Source: Monoplex corrugatus (Eukaryota; Mollusca; Gastropoda; Littorinimorpha; Ranellidae). Taken from it: a stretch of 64,000 nt of DNA. The stretch lies in assembly GCA_030674185.1 (NCBI GenBank), contig CM060308.1, positions 41,440,357 through 41,504,356 on the forward strand, written 5' to 3'. The notes below the pieces were generated by a model, which did no database searches, was not told the DNA's origin, and was given only the letters and a program-made list of their open reading frames with translations. Shown piece by piece: positions 44,310 through 55,019 of the stretch. Each line of letters starts with the position of its first letter. Within the stretch, counting starts at the first letter, position 1. The position numbers and the translations under genes were made by a program.

Positions 44310-44340
44310 TGCAGGCGCGCGCGCGCGTGCGTGTGTGTGT
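43220..44340. repeat. 1.1-kb (GA)n/(GT)n complex with GC-rich interruptions
   Basis: GA run 43220-43257, then GT arrays broken by TCTGAGTGTG/TCTGATGTGT links repeated at about 43385, 43700 and 43790, and by GCGCGC-rich patches (43975, 44256, 44315). These alternating purine-pyrimidine segments could adopt Z-DNA. Many overlapping Cys/Val frames are artefacts. Confidence 0.93.
44142..44187. repeat. Hairpin element joined to (GT)n, copy 2
   Basis: TTGATTTAAACGTCTTTCC and TATAAGTGTATTAGACGG match the 26766-26803 hairpin with small changes, embedded between GT arrays. Confidence 0.65.
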
Positions 44341-44647
44341 CTTCTCTCCAGGGAGGCGCAATTTTGATGATTGTTTTTTAACGAGAAATGGAAATTCGAT
44401 ATTTTTCCCATAAAGTCTAGACTAGACTGTTAATCTGTTTGACAGGGAAATGACATTCGAGGTCAATAAATGTTAGCAGATGTTCTCTTTAGTGTGCTAT
44501 TTTTTCCAACATATTTGACAGTTTTGCCTCGTGTGTAATAGATACAAGCAAAACGTACACGAGGCAGTCTCTATTTATTCCTATGTGAAGGACGAAAATG
44601 CAGTTTTTCAAATCAAGTACGACTGTCCGCATTCAAGCAAACAGGAA

Positions 44648-44929
44648 CCAGAAAAACAAAAAATAAAATCAGAACGCGCATTTAATCTAACCAGACTAGA
44701 CAGGTGCAAATTTTCGGCTAACTGGCCTTTGTCAATCGTAAGGACTTTGCTCCCACTGGACGAAGCAGCGGGGAAGTTTCAGTCTTTTTTTTCTAATTTT
44801 TGTATTTGGTGTTTGTTCGTTTGTGATCTTACATTTATGCTTGACAAAGGCCAGTTGGCCGAAAATTTACGCCTGTCTTGTCTGGTTAGATTAAATACGC
44901 GTTCTGATTCTATTTTCGTGTTTTTCTGG
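44648..44929. mobile_element. Foldback element, 88-bp arms, 105-bp loop
   Basis: The left arm 44648-44735 is the near-exact reverse complement of 44841-44929. Shared blocks include CCAGAAAAACA, AATCAGAACGCG, TTAATCTAACCAGAC, AATTTTCGGC and GGCCTTTGTCAA. The loop has no coding sequence. Terminal CCAG/CTGG. No target-site duplication was identified. Confidence 0.8.
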
Positions 44930-44949
44930 TTAATGTATTTTTTGTATTC

Positions 44950-46650
44950 GTAAGCTCTGTTAGAGAGACCGAGTTACAGGGTATTGATACACATGTGATA
45001 CATTGTACTGGTACTGTGTGGTACACTACAATGTTATGAGCTTATACTGATATTAAACCACATGGCAGATGTATAGTGTAACTTCAGTTAGGTCTTTATG
45101 TCAAGTCTTTGTGGTAAGCCACGTGCTGACGTCATGTGACTTGGTTTTCCTTTGTGTCTAGTTTTCTTTGTTTTTGCTTAATAGAAAACAAAAATAGGCA
45201 AATGGTCTGAAAGATCACTTTTGATAAGAACAGGTCTGGAGTTTACGTGGGTCTTTACCAGTTTGCTGATTTAATCTTAGGGAGCATTGATGTAAAACTG
45301 TAACCAGCATATATTTTGAAACTAGCTGTTTTGATCAATAAATGTAATAAATGCTAATTGAAGAAGCCAGCAGTTTTATTGGTTTAGTAATGTCGAGGGA
45401 GACTGTAACGTTACCATTTTAACAGCATGATGAAGAATTTCTAATCCAGAGTAAATAAAGCCAAAGAAAAATCATTGGTACTTCAGCAGGCCTGCAGACT
45501 GTTAACTGACGCTGATGAACCGTATGTTGGACTCCTCCTCCTCTGTGTTATTAATCTACATGAAATAAAACTTGATCGGGGAGATAATGAGAAATCATGG
45601 TGACACCAGTCCAACTTTCATTCTCCACCCTTCTACATCTTTCACAGGTTGATGCCATCTTTGACATCTGCAACTCCTATTCATTGATTTAAGTGCTGTC
45701 ATAACTCAAGTTCTGACAATGTCCACAAACAGAGAGACTTGGAACTAATGAAGTAGAAGGGGAAATGCAAAATGCAAACAGGAGATTCTCAGTCACAAAA
45801 GAGGGACGGCAGGATTGTCCACTTGCAAAGGAAAAAAAAAAAAAACAACACCAGCAGAATAAGAGATAAACAAGCCAACAAATAATACTTTTTTACCAAA
45901 CAGAAGTAATAGTCTGTGTCTGAAACAACACGCATGAAACAGGAACCTTTAAGACAGACACTGCTTAAAGAAGAAAATAAAAAAAAGCTGATAGGGAGAA
46001 GGAAAGATCCTAGTTGACCTTCGAGTGTGCTCGATCTGTCTTCAGGTTCTCCACAAGAAAGATTGTGTATATTCCCAAAGCTAGTGAGGATCCACAATCA
46101 TTTAAAAAATAATAAAATATATGACTGCCAGGGGCTACATTATTAAGGAGAGTCAAAGCAGGTACGCATCCTCAGCCCAAAGAGAGGGAATGTAGCGTTG
46201 TTTTTATATTGACAGAGCACTCCAAGAGGACACCATGGACCTTTCTCGTTCCCTAACCGCCAACATGTTTTTCCTTCTCAAAACTTTGTCTTCCTCGAAG
46301 GATTCTGTTATGTTTGTACTGTTTCAGACTAGACAGTTAATTCTGTGAAATAAAATTCTTGTTTTTTGATGTCTGGTTTTTCTATCCGTCCATTTGCTCA
46401 TATCTTTGCAAGGAAGAAACCCCATTTTCCTCCCTTGGGGATGAGGAATCGTACTTACATTTACACTTGCTGCAATAAAGCAGTATGCAGAGAGGTGGGG
46501 CTCCTGCCTCTGGGTCCCGCTGTACAGATTCGTATGCCTCAAGAAAACTAGAATTGTGAGCTAACGCTTGCCGTTTTATATACACGATGAGCACTTCGAC
46601 TTTTTAGGTAAACGTAGAAGTTCAGAGATATTATTTTGATACGCAGACTT
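44950..46650. other. Unique spacer, nothing recognised
   Basis: AT-rich. One splice-like TTTCACAG at 45641-45648 followed by VDAIFDICNSYSLI and a stop was noted but is too short to call. No repeat family recognised. Confidence 0.5.
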
Positions 46651-46654
46651 CAGA

Positions 46655-46723
46655 CTTTAGACTTCATAATATTTTATTACTCAAGGATAATAGCATTAGG
46701 ACCCATTGGACCTGTCTTACAGC
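46655..46723 (+). repeat. Dispersed repeat family E, copy 2
   Basis: Matches the reverse complement of 951-1020 (ATTACTCAAGGATAATAGCA then GGACCTGTCTTACAG). Confidence 0.6.
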
Positions 46724-46805
46724 AAAGCCTTGCTGCTCTACACACAAAATATGAGCGTAAAGAATGAACCGTGTGAAACAAGTTATAAAAATGAGTTGCT
46801 GAAAT

Positions 46806-47021
<216 letters not shown>

Positions 47022-47199
47022 CACAGAATTGCTGAGGACTCATAAAATGCGTACCAGACTTGATATATGTGTTTAATAATGAATATCTTGTAACTGGACC
47101 CACACGGCGCATAATCACGAATTTGCAGTTTAATCAAGAACGATTCATCGCACCCGGACAAATCCATGTGCGCTCCAAACAATTTGTCATTTGTTTAAT

Positions 47200-47480
47200 A
47201 AATATGGCATACTCCTCAAGCCTGCGCAAAACTTTTTCGCTGGCAAGGTCCTGAATAGGAGCCTGCAGTTTAGAGTCTGGAGTTCGTTCGAGAGGGATTC
47301 ATGAACATCAACAATTCCATATGCGCTATATCCAAATCTGCCAGCAATGATATGGAAGTCTCTTTGAACCTGCATAAAACCATGCATGAGGGCGATATCT
47401 GGGAATTCATGAGGGGGGTGGGGGGTGGGGGGTGGGAGGAGGGGAGGGAAGCGATACGACCTGTAAAACACGAAATGGAT
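47200..47480 (-). mobile_element. SINE family B copy 5, with an extra fragment
   Basis: 47200-47255 has CTCCTCAAGCCTGCGCAAA and GCTGGCAAGGTCCTGAA. 47280-47410 repeats the family start AGAGGGATTCATGAACATCA, CCAAATCTGCCAGCAATGAT and AACCTGCATAAAACC. The two overlap in family coordinates, so two truncated copies or an internal duplication. Confidence 0.6.
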
Positions 47481-47619
47481 ATCACCAGTACGACTCGAGC
47501 AGAAAATGATAAGCAGCGAGCAGACCAGTTTTTCTTAAACTTGACACATGTACAAATGTTTTATGAAAACTGTTATTAAATCCCTCCTCTTTCACACTCA
47601 CTCATTCCATTAGTGGGCT

Positions 47620-47790
47620 GGCTGTTTCATTTTACACAGCCGTGGATTCCAAATCAAATGACGGGAGTTCATTCCCAGCCGGCAACACAAAATACTGGCC
47701 TGATCGCTGTCCATCTTGATGCAAACGACCATTCCGGTGATGACAATGTTTCATAGGTCCTATCTCCTCGCCCAACCCTCTCTCATTCCC
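47620..47790 (+). mobile_element. tRNA-like SINE fragment
   Basis: GGCTGGCTGTTTCATTTTAC, then GGGAGTTCATTCCCAGC (B-box-like) and a pyrimidine-rich body. Decayed head; tentative. Confidence 0.4.
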
Positions 47791-48504
47791 ATTACAAGAC
47801 TTTGCTATAGCATATTTGTCGAAAGGTTTGGGGAAGCGCATTTGGAATTATCCCGAACGCAATGAATCCTTCTTGAACAATCTCCGAACTATCTTTCTCG
47901 AACAAACTCCCAACTATGGACTAATTCCACCTCGGTATTTCCTTGCATTCTACAGAAACGCCAAACATTTCAGCAGTAAACTATCAAATAGAACTGAACA
48001 TTTTGAGTCAGTCACGTGAGGCAGCAGATGGCAAGATATTTTTTTTCACGTGACTTTCACGGATTAAAAAAAAAAAGTTGCAGATATACCACAAGAAAAA
48101 AACATTATTCCCCTTCTCTTGGAACACACTTTCTTCTCTATCACATTAAATAAATGATCACTTATTCGATCTTTTAATGGACGTAAATGTATATCAAATT
48201 TCGAAGGCCCACTACCAGGATCAAGTTGAGCGGAAGTTAGCAGCCATGAAGAGATGAGATGAGATGAAAGAGACACTGTCCGTGTGTCTTGCTAGACAAA
48301 TCAGGTCCCTCCATCAATGATGAATAGCCAGAGCAGACGTTTTCTGACTAGTTTCTGCAACATTTCAAACAGCATAAAGTTTATTTAAACCTCGTATAGC
48401 ATTGAAGGTAATAGGCCTAGCTGACAATCTTTAAGTGGCAAAAACAAACGAAAATCGGCACACAGAATCCTGTCACCCCGAAGATATTACCTGTAAAACT
48501 ATTA

Positions 48505-48612
48505 CACAGCTGGTGGATAGGGTAAGGGAGTCAAAGGGTTACGTTTTTGGTTTCCTAGCATGGTGGGACGTGCGGGATGCTGATGGACAGGACGTAGGAG
48601 TCAAAGGATTAA
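48505..48612. mobile_element. TTAA foldback MITE copy 7 (right half)
   Basis: GCTGGTGGATAGGGTAAGGG, AGTCAAAGGGTTACGTTTTT, GATGCTGATGGACAGGACG and TCAAAGGATTAA. Confidence 0.75.
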
Positions 48613-48639
48613 TGGGTGGAGATTTCTCCTATCTCCCGG

Positions 48640-48870
48640 CTTAACATAATATGAGCACACGTGATAGATATCCCGGGTCAATATGTGCAGACTTGTCAGT
48701 ACCTGAACTCCTTCGTGAGTATACGCACACAGAACAGCAAACATGCACGTCAAAGATCTTGCAAACCGTTACCAGTATTCGGTGGTTCATGGAAACACAA
48801 AAGTTCTCAGCATGCACACCCCCATAAACGAATATGAATGCAGTAATGGTGGGAGTTAAAACATCATCAT
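48640..48870 (+). mobile_element. SINE family C copy 2 (body)
   Basis: CCCGGGTCAATATGTGCAGA, GTATACGCACACAGAAC, GCACGTCAAAGATCTTGCAA, CAGTATTCGGTGGTTCATGG, AGCATGCACACCCCCATAAA and GGTGGGAGTTAAAA. I associate this block order with a SINE common in caenogastropod genomes (from memory, not checked). The tRNA head is missing or decayed. A trinucleotide array follows its tail. Confidence 0.65.
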
Positions 48871-48894
48871 AAACCATGTTAAATGTACATTGTA

Positions 48895-49130
48895 TATTTT
48901 TATCATCATCATCATCATCATCATCATCAACATCGTCGTCGTCGTCGTCGTCATCATTACTACTACTATTATTATTACTGTTGTTATTGTTGTTGTTGTT
49001 GTCGTCATAAACAATAAACTAACCAACCAAAAACCAACCAATAATCACAACACACCAATCAAAACAGTTACCATTACTCCCAACAAACAAACAAACAAAC
49101 AAAAAACAAACAAAAACAAACAAACACCAC
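48895..49130. repeat. Mosaic tri- and tetranucleotide repeats
   Basis: (ATC)n, (GTC)n, (ACT)n, (ATT)n, (GTT)n, then AACC and (AAAC)n, each grading into the next. Confidence 0.9.
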
Positions 49131-49529
49131 CCACTCAACCAAGCAACCAACGCACTTAGTCCAATAGCATCTTGTGATTTTAACAGCTTGAAAACATTTT
49201 GTCTATTTTCAGTTTCTTTGTAAGCCGAGATTTGATTAGTCCATGTTCCAGGTCCTTGTAGGTCTGAATTTGATTGGCTTTTTACAGGGACTTTAAATCG
49301 GGTTAGAAGAAAAGGACTGATCTGTACTTTGTCTGCTTTGGGAGACTAAAATTGAATGGTCCAATTTAGCGAAGATTTACATGTATAATTATCGCTGAAG
49401 CTGATTGGACTGTGCTTACGTCGGCTGGTTGGTTCTTTTGATAGAGCTATGGGCTCAAGATTCGAGGTTTCGAGTCAGTCTCAACCTGGAACCTAAATAT
49501 TGGATATATATTTGCTGCCCATCTCAATG

Positions 49530-49746
49530 GTCAATCAAGGCGGGCATCAGTAGCTCATTTGGTTGAGCGAAGGATTCACATGCTAATGGTTGTGGGTTCG
49601 AATCCCGGGGTGCGCTACATTACAATTGGCCTTCTCAGTATAGGATTAGATAGGTCCTCCTTCCCCCACTTCCCTGAGATGGTTATCCTCGTCGGCCATA
49701 CCACCCGAGGTGGGTGTCGATGTAAAAACTGAACCAAGTCAATCAA
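49530..49746 (+). mobile_element. tRNA-derived SINE, family A copy 2
   Basis: A box TAGCTCATTTGG and B box GGTTCGAATCC, then the copy-1 body (GGATTAGATAGGTCCTCC, CCACTTCCCTGAGATGG, GAGGTGGGTGTCGATGTAAA). It lacks the 40-bp segment between CTTTTCACT and ATAGGATTAG of copy 1. GTCAATCAA at 49530 and 49738 may be the target-site duplication, although the tail itself is AATC-rich. Confidence 0.85.
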
Positions 49747-49749
49747 AAA

Positions 49750-50423
49750 ATGTTCAGTCAAGCTAGTGGCGTCAACTTAGTGTTTCCTGGTCACTTCGTC
49801 TCCCCTTCCTATTTCAAGACCGTGCCAGGGCATGATATTTTGCGCAGGGTCAAGAAATCTGCCAGATAATTGCATGATTCCAGCCTCTCAACCAGGGAAG
49901 AGAAACCAATAGTATGATGCTGGTTAGAAGTTCAGGCGTTTGAGGGATCATCCATTGAAACAGAAGTTGAATAGTTTCCAGAAACCGCCTGAACCAGAGA
50001 CGATTTGTCCTCGAGAGCAAGAGGTTTTTACTGCAATATCAGCAAGCCCTGCTATAAGAGACATTTTTACCGTGTTCTTTGTGACTGTGGACACCAAAAC
50101 AACTAGACAGTGAAATCTGCGCTAATTTCTCCTCATGACACATCACGCCAGGCTCTTACTCTGCCCATGACAGAAAAGCTTTACCTATAGATAGGAAGCA
50201 TGGATGCTGTGACCAATGGGGAGCTGGTATCCTAACAACTTCCGCAGGGCTCAGATCACAACTGTCAGTGTTCCTAAGGGCAAAGAGTAGCCTACCACCA
50301 CCTACCGAACACAAACAGAGTCAATCATGCTAGTAGTCTCCATTAATCAGACTACAGCTGACACATGCTATCAAGTGGCCTTTTTCTAGGGTGCCCTCTC
50401 TGTTTTCCAGGCGATGGAAAATG
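49750..50423. other. Unique spacer
   Basis: No exon supported. AATCTGCCAGATAATTGCAT near 49858 may be a decayed SINE-B fragment. Confidence 0.5.
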
Positions 50424-50617
50424 TTAACCCTTTGACTCCCGCACCCTATCCACCAACTACACAAACTTAACGTTTTGACTCTGTCACCCTATCCACTAGC
50501 TTCCTGCAGGAAGCTGGTGGATAGGGTGAGAGAGTCAAAAACTTTAAGTTTTTGCTTTGCGAGCATGGTTGACAATGCAGGATGCTGATGGACAGGGTGC
50601 AGAAGTCAACGGGTTAA
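50424..50617. mobile_element. TTAA foldback MITE copy 8, full length
   Basis: 194 bp with TTAA at 50424-50427 and 50614-50617. The centre TTCCTGCAGGAA (50501-50512) is flanked by 25-30-bp arms (CACCCTATCCACTAGC against GCTGGTGGATAGGGTG). The right extension AAGTTTTTGCTTTGC to GGGTTAA is shared with copies 6, 7 and 9. Confidence 0.88.
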
Positions 50618-50824
50618 GCTTCTCCATTTGACCAAGGTCTTCCAGCAAGTCAAAATAACCAGAAGATCAGTCGTCCAATGGATTACTTTGAATGTGGGAT
50701 GTTAAGAACCGAGACGGTAGATGAGTAGATGAGCAGATGAACTAGCAAAAAGGTGAATAAGATGAAGGAGACTGCTGGGTGGAGGCATACGGAACTATCC
50801 GAGTGCGGTGACTCCCCTTTGAAC

Positions 50825-51762
50825 AAACTCCAGACTACAAACCCAGACTACAAACTCCAGACTACAAACTCCAGACTACAAACTCAGACTACAAACTCCA
50901 GACTACAAACTCCAGACTACAAACTCCAGACTACAAACTCCAGACTACAAACTCCAGACTACAAAACTCCAGACTACAAACTCCAGACTACAAACTCCAG
51001 ACTACAAACTCCAGACTACAAACTCCAGACTACAAACTCCAGACTACAAAACTCCAGACTACAAACTCCAGACTACAAAACTCCAGACTACAAACTCCAG
51101 ACTACAAACTCCAGACTACAAACTCCAGACTACAAACTCCAGACTACAAACTCCAGACTACAAAACTCCAGACTACAAACTCCAGACTACAAACTCCAGA
51201 CTACAAACTCCAGACTACAAACTCCAGACTACAAACTCCAGACTACAAATCGTCAGACTACAAAACTCAATCCAGACTACAAACTCCAGATCAAACCCCC
51301 TAGATACAAACTCCAGACTACAAATCCAACTACAAACTCAAACAGACTACAAAATCCAGACTACAAATACCAGACTACAAACTCAGACTACAAACTCCAG
51401 TCTACAAACTCCAGACACAAAAACTCCAACTACAAACTCCAGATACAAAACTCAGATACAAATTCAGACTCACAACTCCAGACTAAAATCTCCAGACTAT
51501 AACTCCAGACTACAAAATCTACCAGACTACAAAACTCCAGACTACAAACTCCAGACTACAAAACTCCAGACTACAAACTCCAGACTACAAACTCCAGACT
51601 ACAAACTCCAGACTACAAACTCCAGACTACAAACTCCAGACTACAAACTCCAGACTACAAACTCCAGACTACAAACTCCAGACTACAAAACTCCAGACTA
51701 CAAACTCCAGACTACAAAACTCCAGACTACAAAACTCCAGACTACAAACTCCAGACTACTTA
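50825..51762. repeat. 14-bp satellite, about 66 units
   Basis: Unit CTCCAGACTACAAA, with 15-bp variants carrying an extra A. Units are near-identical at both ends and badly broken between about 51250 and 51520. A 249-codon frame through it simply reflects 3 x 14 bp and is not a gene. Confidence 0.95.
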
Positions 51763-52129
51763 TGGACCAGAATTGTTTCCTCTTAGGATTACATATACCC
51801 ACCACCAAATAACAAAAACAACAACAACAAAAGTCAAACAAACATACAAAGAAAAGCAGTGACATATTAGTAGATTATACGTCTAGAATTAAAATGGTTT
51901 CAAAAACCTTACCGGTCATTATAAAACGAAATGTAACAGCAAAAAATCCAATTAATGGTAACATAGTTTGACCAAGAGGTATTACTAATACTGTATATTA
52001 TAATTCAAAATTGTCACAACTCACCAGTCGATTTTTGAAATGAAGTCTTTTTCAAAGATGCCTGATAAGCCATCCAGTATACTTGTCATGGCCTCAAATC
52101 TGGATTCTGAGACAAAATCAAACAGGCAT

Positions 52130-52625
52130 GGATTAAACGTACCAGTTAATAATACCACCACCATCAGCAACCACCACTACCACCACCATAATAACACCAC
52201 CACCACCATCCATCACCACCACATTACCATCATCATCAACGCCTCGACAAGTGTCCCTCAGCAGCAGCAGCAGCGCCTGTATCACCATCATCACCACCAT
52301 CATCATCGTCATCCCATCACCATCACTACCTTCAACCATTATCACCATTACGATCACTATCACCTGACCACTACCACTATCATCTGAACCACCACCATCA
52401 TTATCACAACAATCATCATTATCATCATACCACCACCTCCACTCACCGCCAACACCACCACCGACGTCACAAAATACCATCGTCATCATAAACCCTACCA
52501 CCGCTGCCATCCATGTCATCATTACAACCACTATTATCATTACATCATCTTTCATCATCATCACCACCTCCACCATCATTATAATCTCATCATCATTAGC
52601 AACAGCAGCAGCAGCACCATCACCA
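52130..52625. repeat. G-poor CAC/CAT/ATC repeat tract
   Basis: About 490 bp of imperfect ACC/ATC trinucleotides with (CAG)n patches at 52258 and 52603. Confidence 0.9.
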
Positions 52626-52779
52626 CTAGCAGCAGCTATATTCTGATTTAAAAATTAAACTGACTTTCGCTGACATAAGTATTTGCTGTCTGCAACAATC
52701 AATCACCAAAAACAGAAGACGAAGAAGACAGATAATCTGGAGAATATGAGTATCTGCGATGACATGCCCACCAAATACC

Positions 52780-52990
52780 ACTTTTTAAACAACTAATTAA
52801 CTAAGTGACTAACTAAGTGACTGACTAACTAACTAACTCAACCAACAACCAACCAACCAGAACAACCCGACCGACCGACCGACGACACTGACTGACTGAC
52901 TGACTGAATCAATCAATTAATCACTCACTCACTCACTTACTCACTCACTCACTCTCTCACTCACTCACTCACTACTCACTCACTCAAGGC
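52780..52990. repeat. Tetranucleotide mosaic (ACTA, AACC, GACC, GACT, CACT)
   Basis: Consecutive short blocks of tetranucleotides, each one or two substitutions from the last: AACT, AACC, CCGA, CTGA, AATC, CACT. Confidence 0.92.
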
Positions 52991-53223
52991 TAAACCCCTC
53001 GTTTTTTCTTCCAACACTCTGATGTCTAAAACAAACATCAGAACCATTCTGTCACGAGTTTACCCACGTTGTAGAATGTGTGTGCACTCCTATCAAAGAC
53101 GTGGATTATAGAACTTTTATGCTAGACACCACAGCCTGACAACGTGTCTGTATGATTACATAGTTCCAATATCCTCTCATGGTATTATCACACATACGGA
53201 AATTTCGGTAATTTCTGTGCTAT

Positions 53224-53450
53224 TATCATTACAGCGAAAACATAATGAGAAACCTAGAAGAAGACTCTGGATTAAGGGTTGGAGGGAAAATGATAAACAA
53301 CATTCGATACGCAGATGACACCGTGCTAATTGCAGAAAATGAAAGGGACCTACAAAACTTTGTGAATATACTAGAAATACAAATAGAAATGATCGCCAAC
53401 GCCATGCGGCAGGGCACCTGATGATGATGATGATGATGATGATATCATTA
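53224..53450 (+). mobile_element. 211-bp internally deleted LINE R2 with 8-bp TSD
   Basis: TATCATTA flanks 53232-53442. The 5' part encodes MRNLEEDSGLRVGGKMINNI then RYADDTVLIAENERDL. At about 53388 it jumps to the LINE 3' end ATGATCGCCAACGCCATGCG and a (GAT)n tail. Compared with 16185-16960, about 0.65 kb is missing. One TSD around both parts means the deleted form was inserted as a unit. Confidence 0.85.
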
Positions 53451-53856
53451 TGGAAAGAAAACAAGATCGCTGAGTTATACTAACAATCTTCCTTTTCTGT
53501 CGCCTCTGTCACCTCTGTCATCTCTGATCTTTTGACCACTGACTCCCACACTCCACATCGCTGCAAGGAAAAACCATTTGATAGCCATAATTCTATACAG
53601 ACAGTGCCTGCAACATCTTCCAGTGGACAATATGATGACAGACCTTCTTCTTTGTACAATGTGCCTTCCTGCTCCTTACCACCTCATCCCACCTTTCATC
53701 ATGGTGTTGCTCTCCTTTATCATTTTATGTAAGTCTATATTATACCTGTACATGTAGTTTTGATACAGTTGTATTTTCTTGTTTTCGCTACAGTACATAA
53801 TATTTTCGTGTGTTACGTTTTCCAGCTGTACTTATTCATTCTTTCTTATTAGTTGT

Positions 53857-54050
53857 TTAATCCTTTGACTCCCGCAGCCTATCCACCAGCTGCAGAAACT
53901 TACACTCTTGGACTCCCTCACCATATCCACCAGCTTCCTGCAGGAAACTGATGGAGAGGATGAGAGAATCAAAGGGTTAAGTTTTTGCTTTGCTGGCATG
54001 GCTGACAATGCTGGACGCTGACGGACAGGGCGCGGGATTCATAGGAGTAA
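53857..54050. mobile_element. TTAA foldback MITE copy 9
   Basis: TTAATCCTTTGACTCCC, CTATCCACCAGC, CAGCTTCCTGCAGGAAACTG, ATCAAAGGGTTAAG, TTTTTGCTTTGCTGGCATGG and GACGGACAGGGCG. The right TTAA has decayed. Confidence 0.8.
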
Positions 54051-54502
54051 TTTAACACAATTGTGCTCACTTACACTCAAATGTGTATCATTTCTTGAAA
54101 AAACCCCCAATCAATATCATTATTCGCTTATAGTGAACGGTTATTCTAACGGATCCCTAGATTGGATAACGAGGCGTTTTTCTCTCGTGTTTTGCTAGTG
54201 GAGTGTAACCAAAGAGGATTACGCTGAAGCAACGACATGAGATGACCACTGTAAAACAATGGGGTAGATCTCATGGTGATAGCTGTATTCAGTTTCAAAT
54301 AGCATTTCATTAATCTGAGACAATAACGTCGTTATCATTATCGTTGATATTAACAATAATGAAGATTTATATGGAGCGATGACATTTTGCAACTTCCTTG
54401 TTGCTGCGATTTTTTTGTATGTGCATTTATTTCATTACTGCTATTATTACTTCTGTGTTACAATAGATTCACCACATGGAATTCGGGCGGCTCTCATCTT
54501 CC

Positions 54503-54505
54503 TCT

Positions 54506-54571
<66 letters not shown>

Positions 54572-54592
54572 GTGCGCGCACGTGTGTGCGTG

Positions 54593-54630
<38 letters not shown>

Positions 54631-54666
54631 TGCGTGCGCGTGTGTGTGCGTGTGTGTGTGTGTGTT
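54503..54666. repeat. (GT)n with GC-rich interruptions
   Basis: GT array with GCGCGCACG and GCGTGCGCG patches. Confidence 0.94.
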
Positions 54667-54734
54667 TCCGTTAACCAATGAAAGTGGATATTACAACAAA
54701 AATTTTCCAGGGACAACTCCTTACCATGGGTTCA

Positions 54735-54905
54735 ATAACGTACCCTGAGCGCTTTTTGAACGTGGATCGTCGGCGAAAGATTAGCATTTTGACCACCATT
54801 TAAGGTCTGACGTGGGGGGGGGGGGGGGGGGGGGGAGGGGGGCAGAAATTCCCTAGACCAATCTGTGATTCGAACCTTCTTGAAACAGGCCACTGCCCCA
54901 GTTAA
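54735..54905 (-). mobile_element. SINE-like repeat family D copy 2 with a long poly-G
   Basis: Shares GACCACCATTTAAGGT, GGGGGCAGAAATTCC and GATTCGAACCTTC with 9080-9250. The GGAGGGGG of copy 1 is expanded to about 24 G at 54813-54836 plus GGGG blocks, a strong G-quadruplex candidate. Confidence 0.6.
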
Positions 54906-55019
54906 AATGTTTACAAGGAGTATGAAATCTATGAAATGTTGAAGAAATTGGTCACAGGAAAAAGACCTTCACCTCAGCTGGTTGCTTAAAAAAAAAGTAC
55001 GATTATTAAGGGGAAAAAA

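Noticed and set aside
45641..45695. Short terminal exon VDAIFDICNSYSLI
   Set aside because: Acceptor-like TTTCACAG precedes it, but it is only 14 codons with no partner exon or conservation evidence.
48890..49041. Ile/Val-rich and Met/Thr-rich frames near 48.9 kb
   Set aside because: Produced by ATC, GTC, ATT and GTT trinucleotide repeats.
50753..51502. 249-codon open frame over the 14-bp satellite
   Set aside because: The frame is open only because three 14-bp units make 42 bp without a stop. The peptide is a mechanical repeat.
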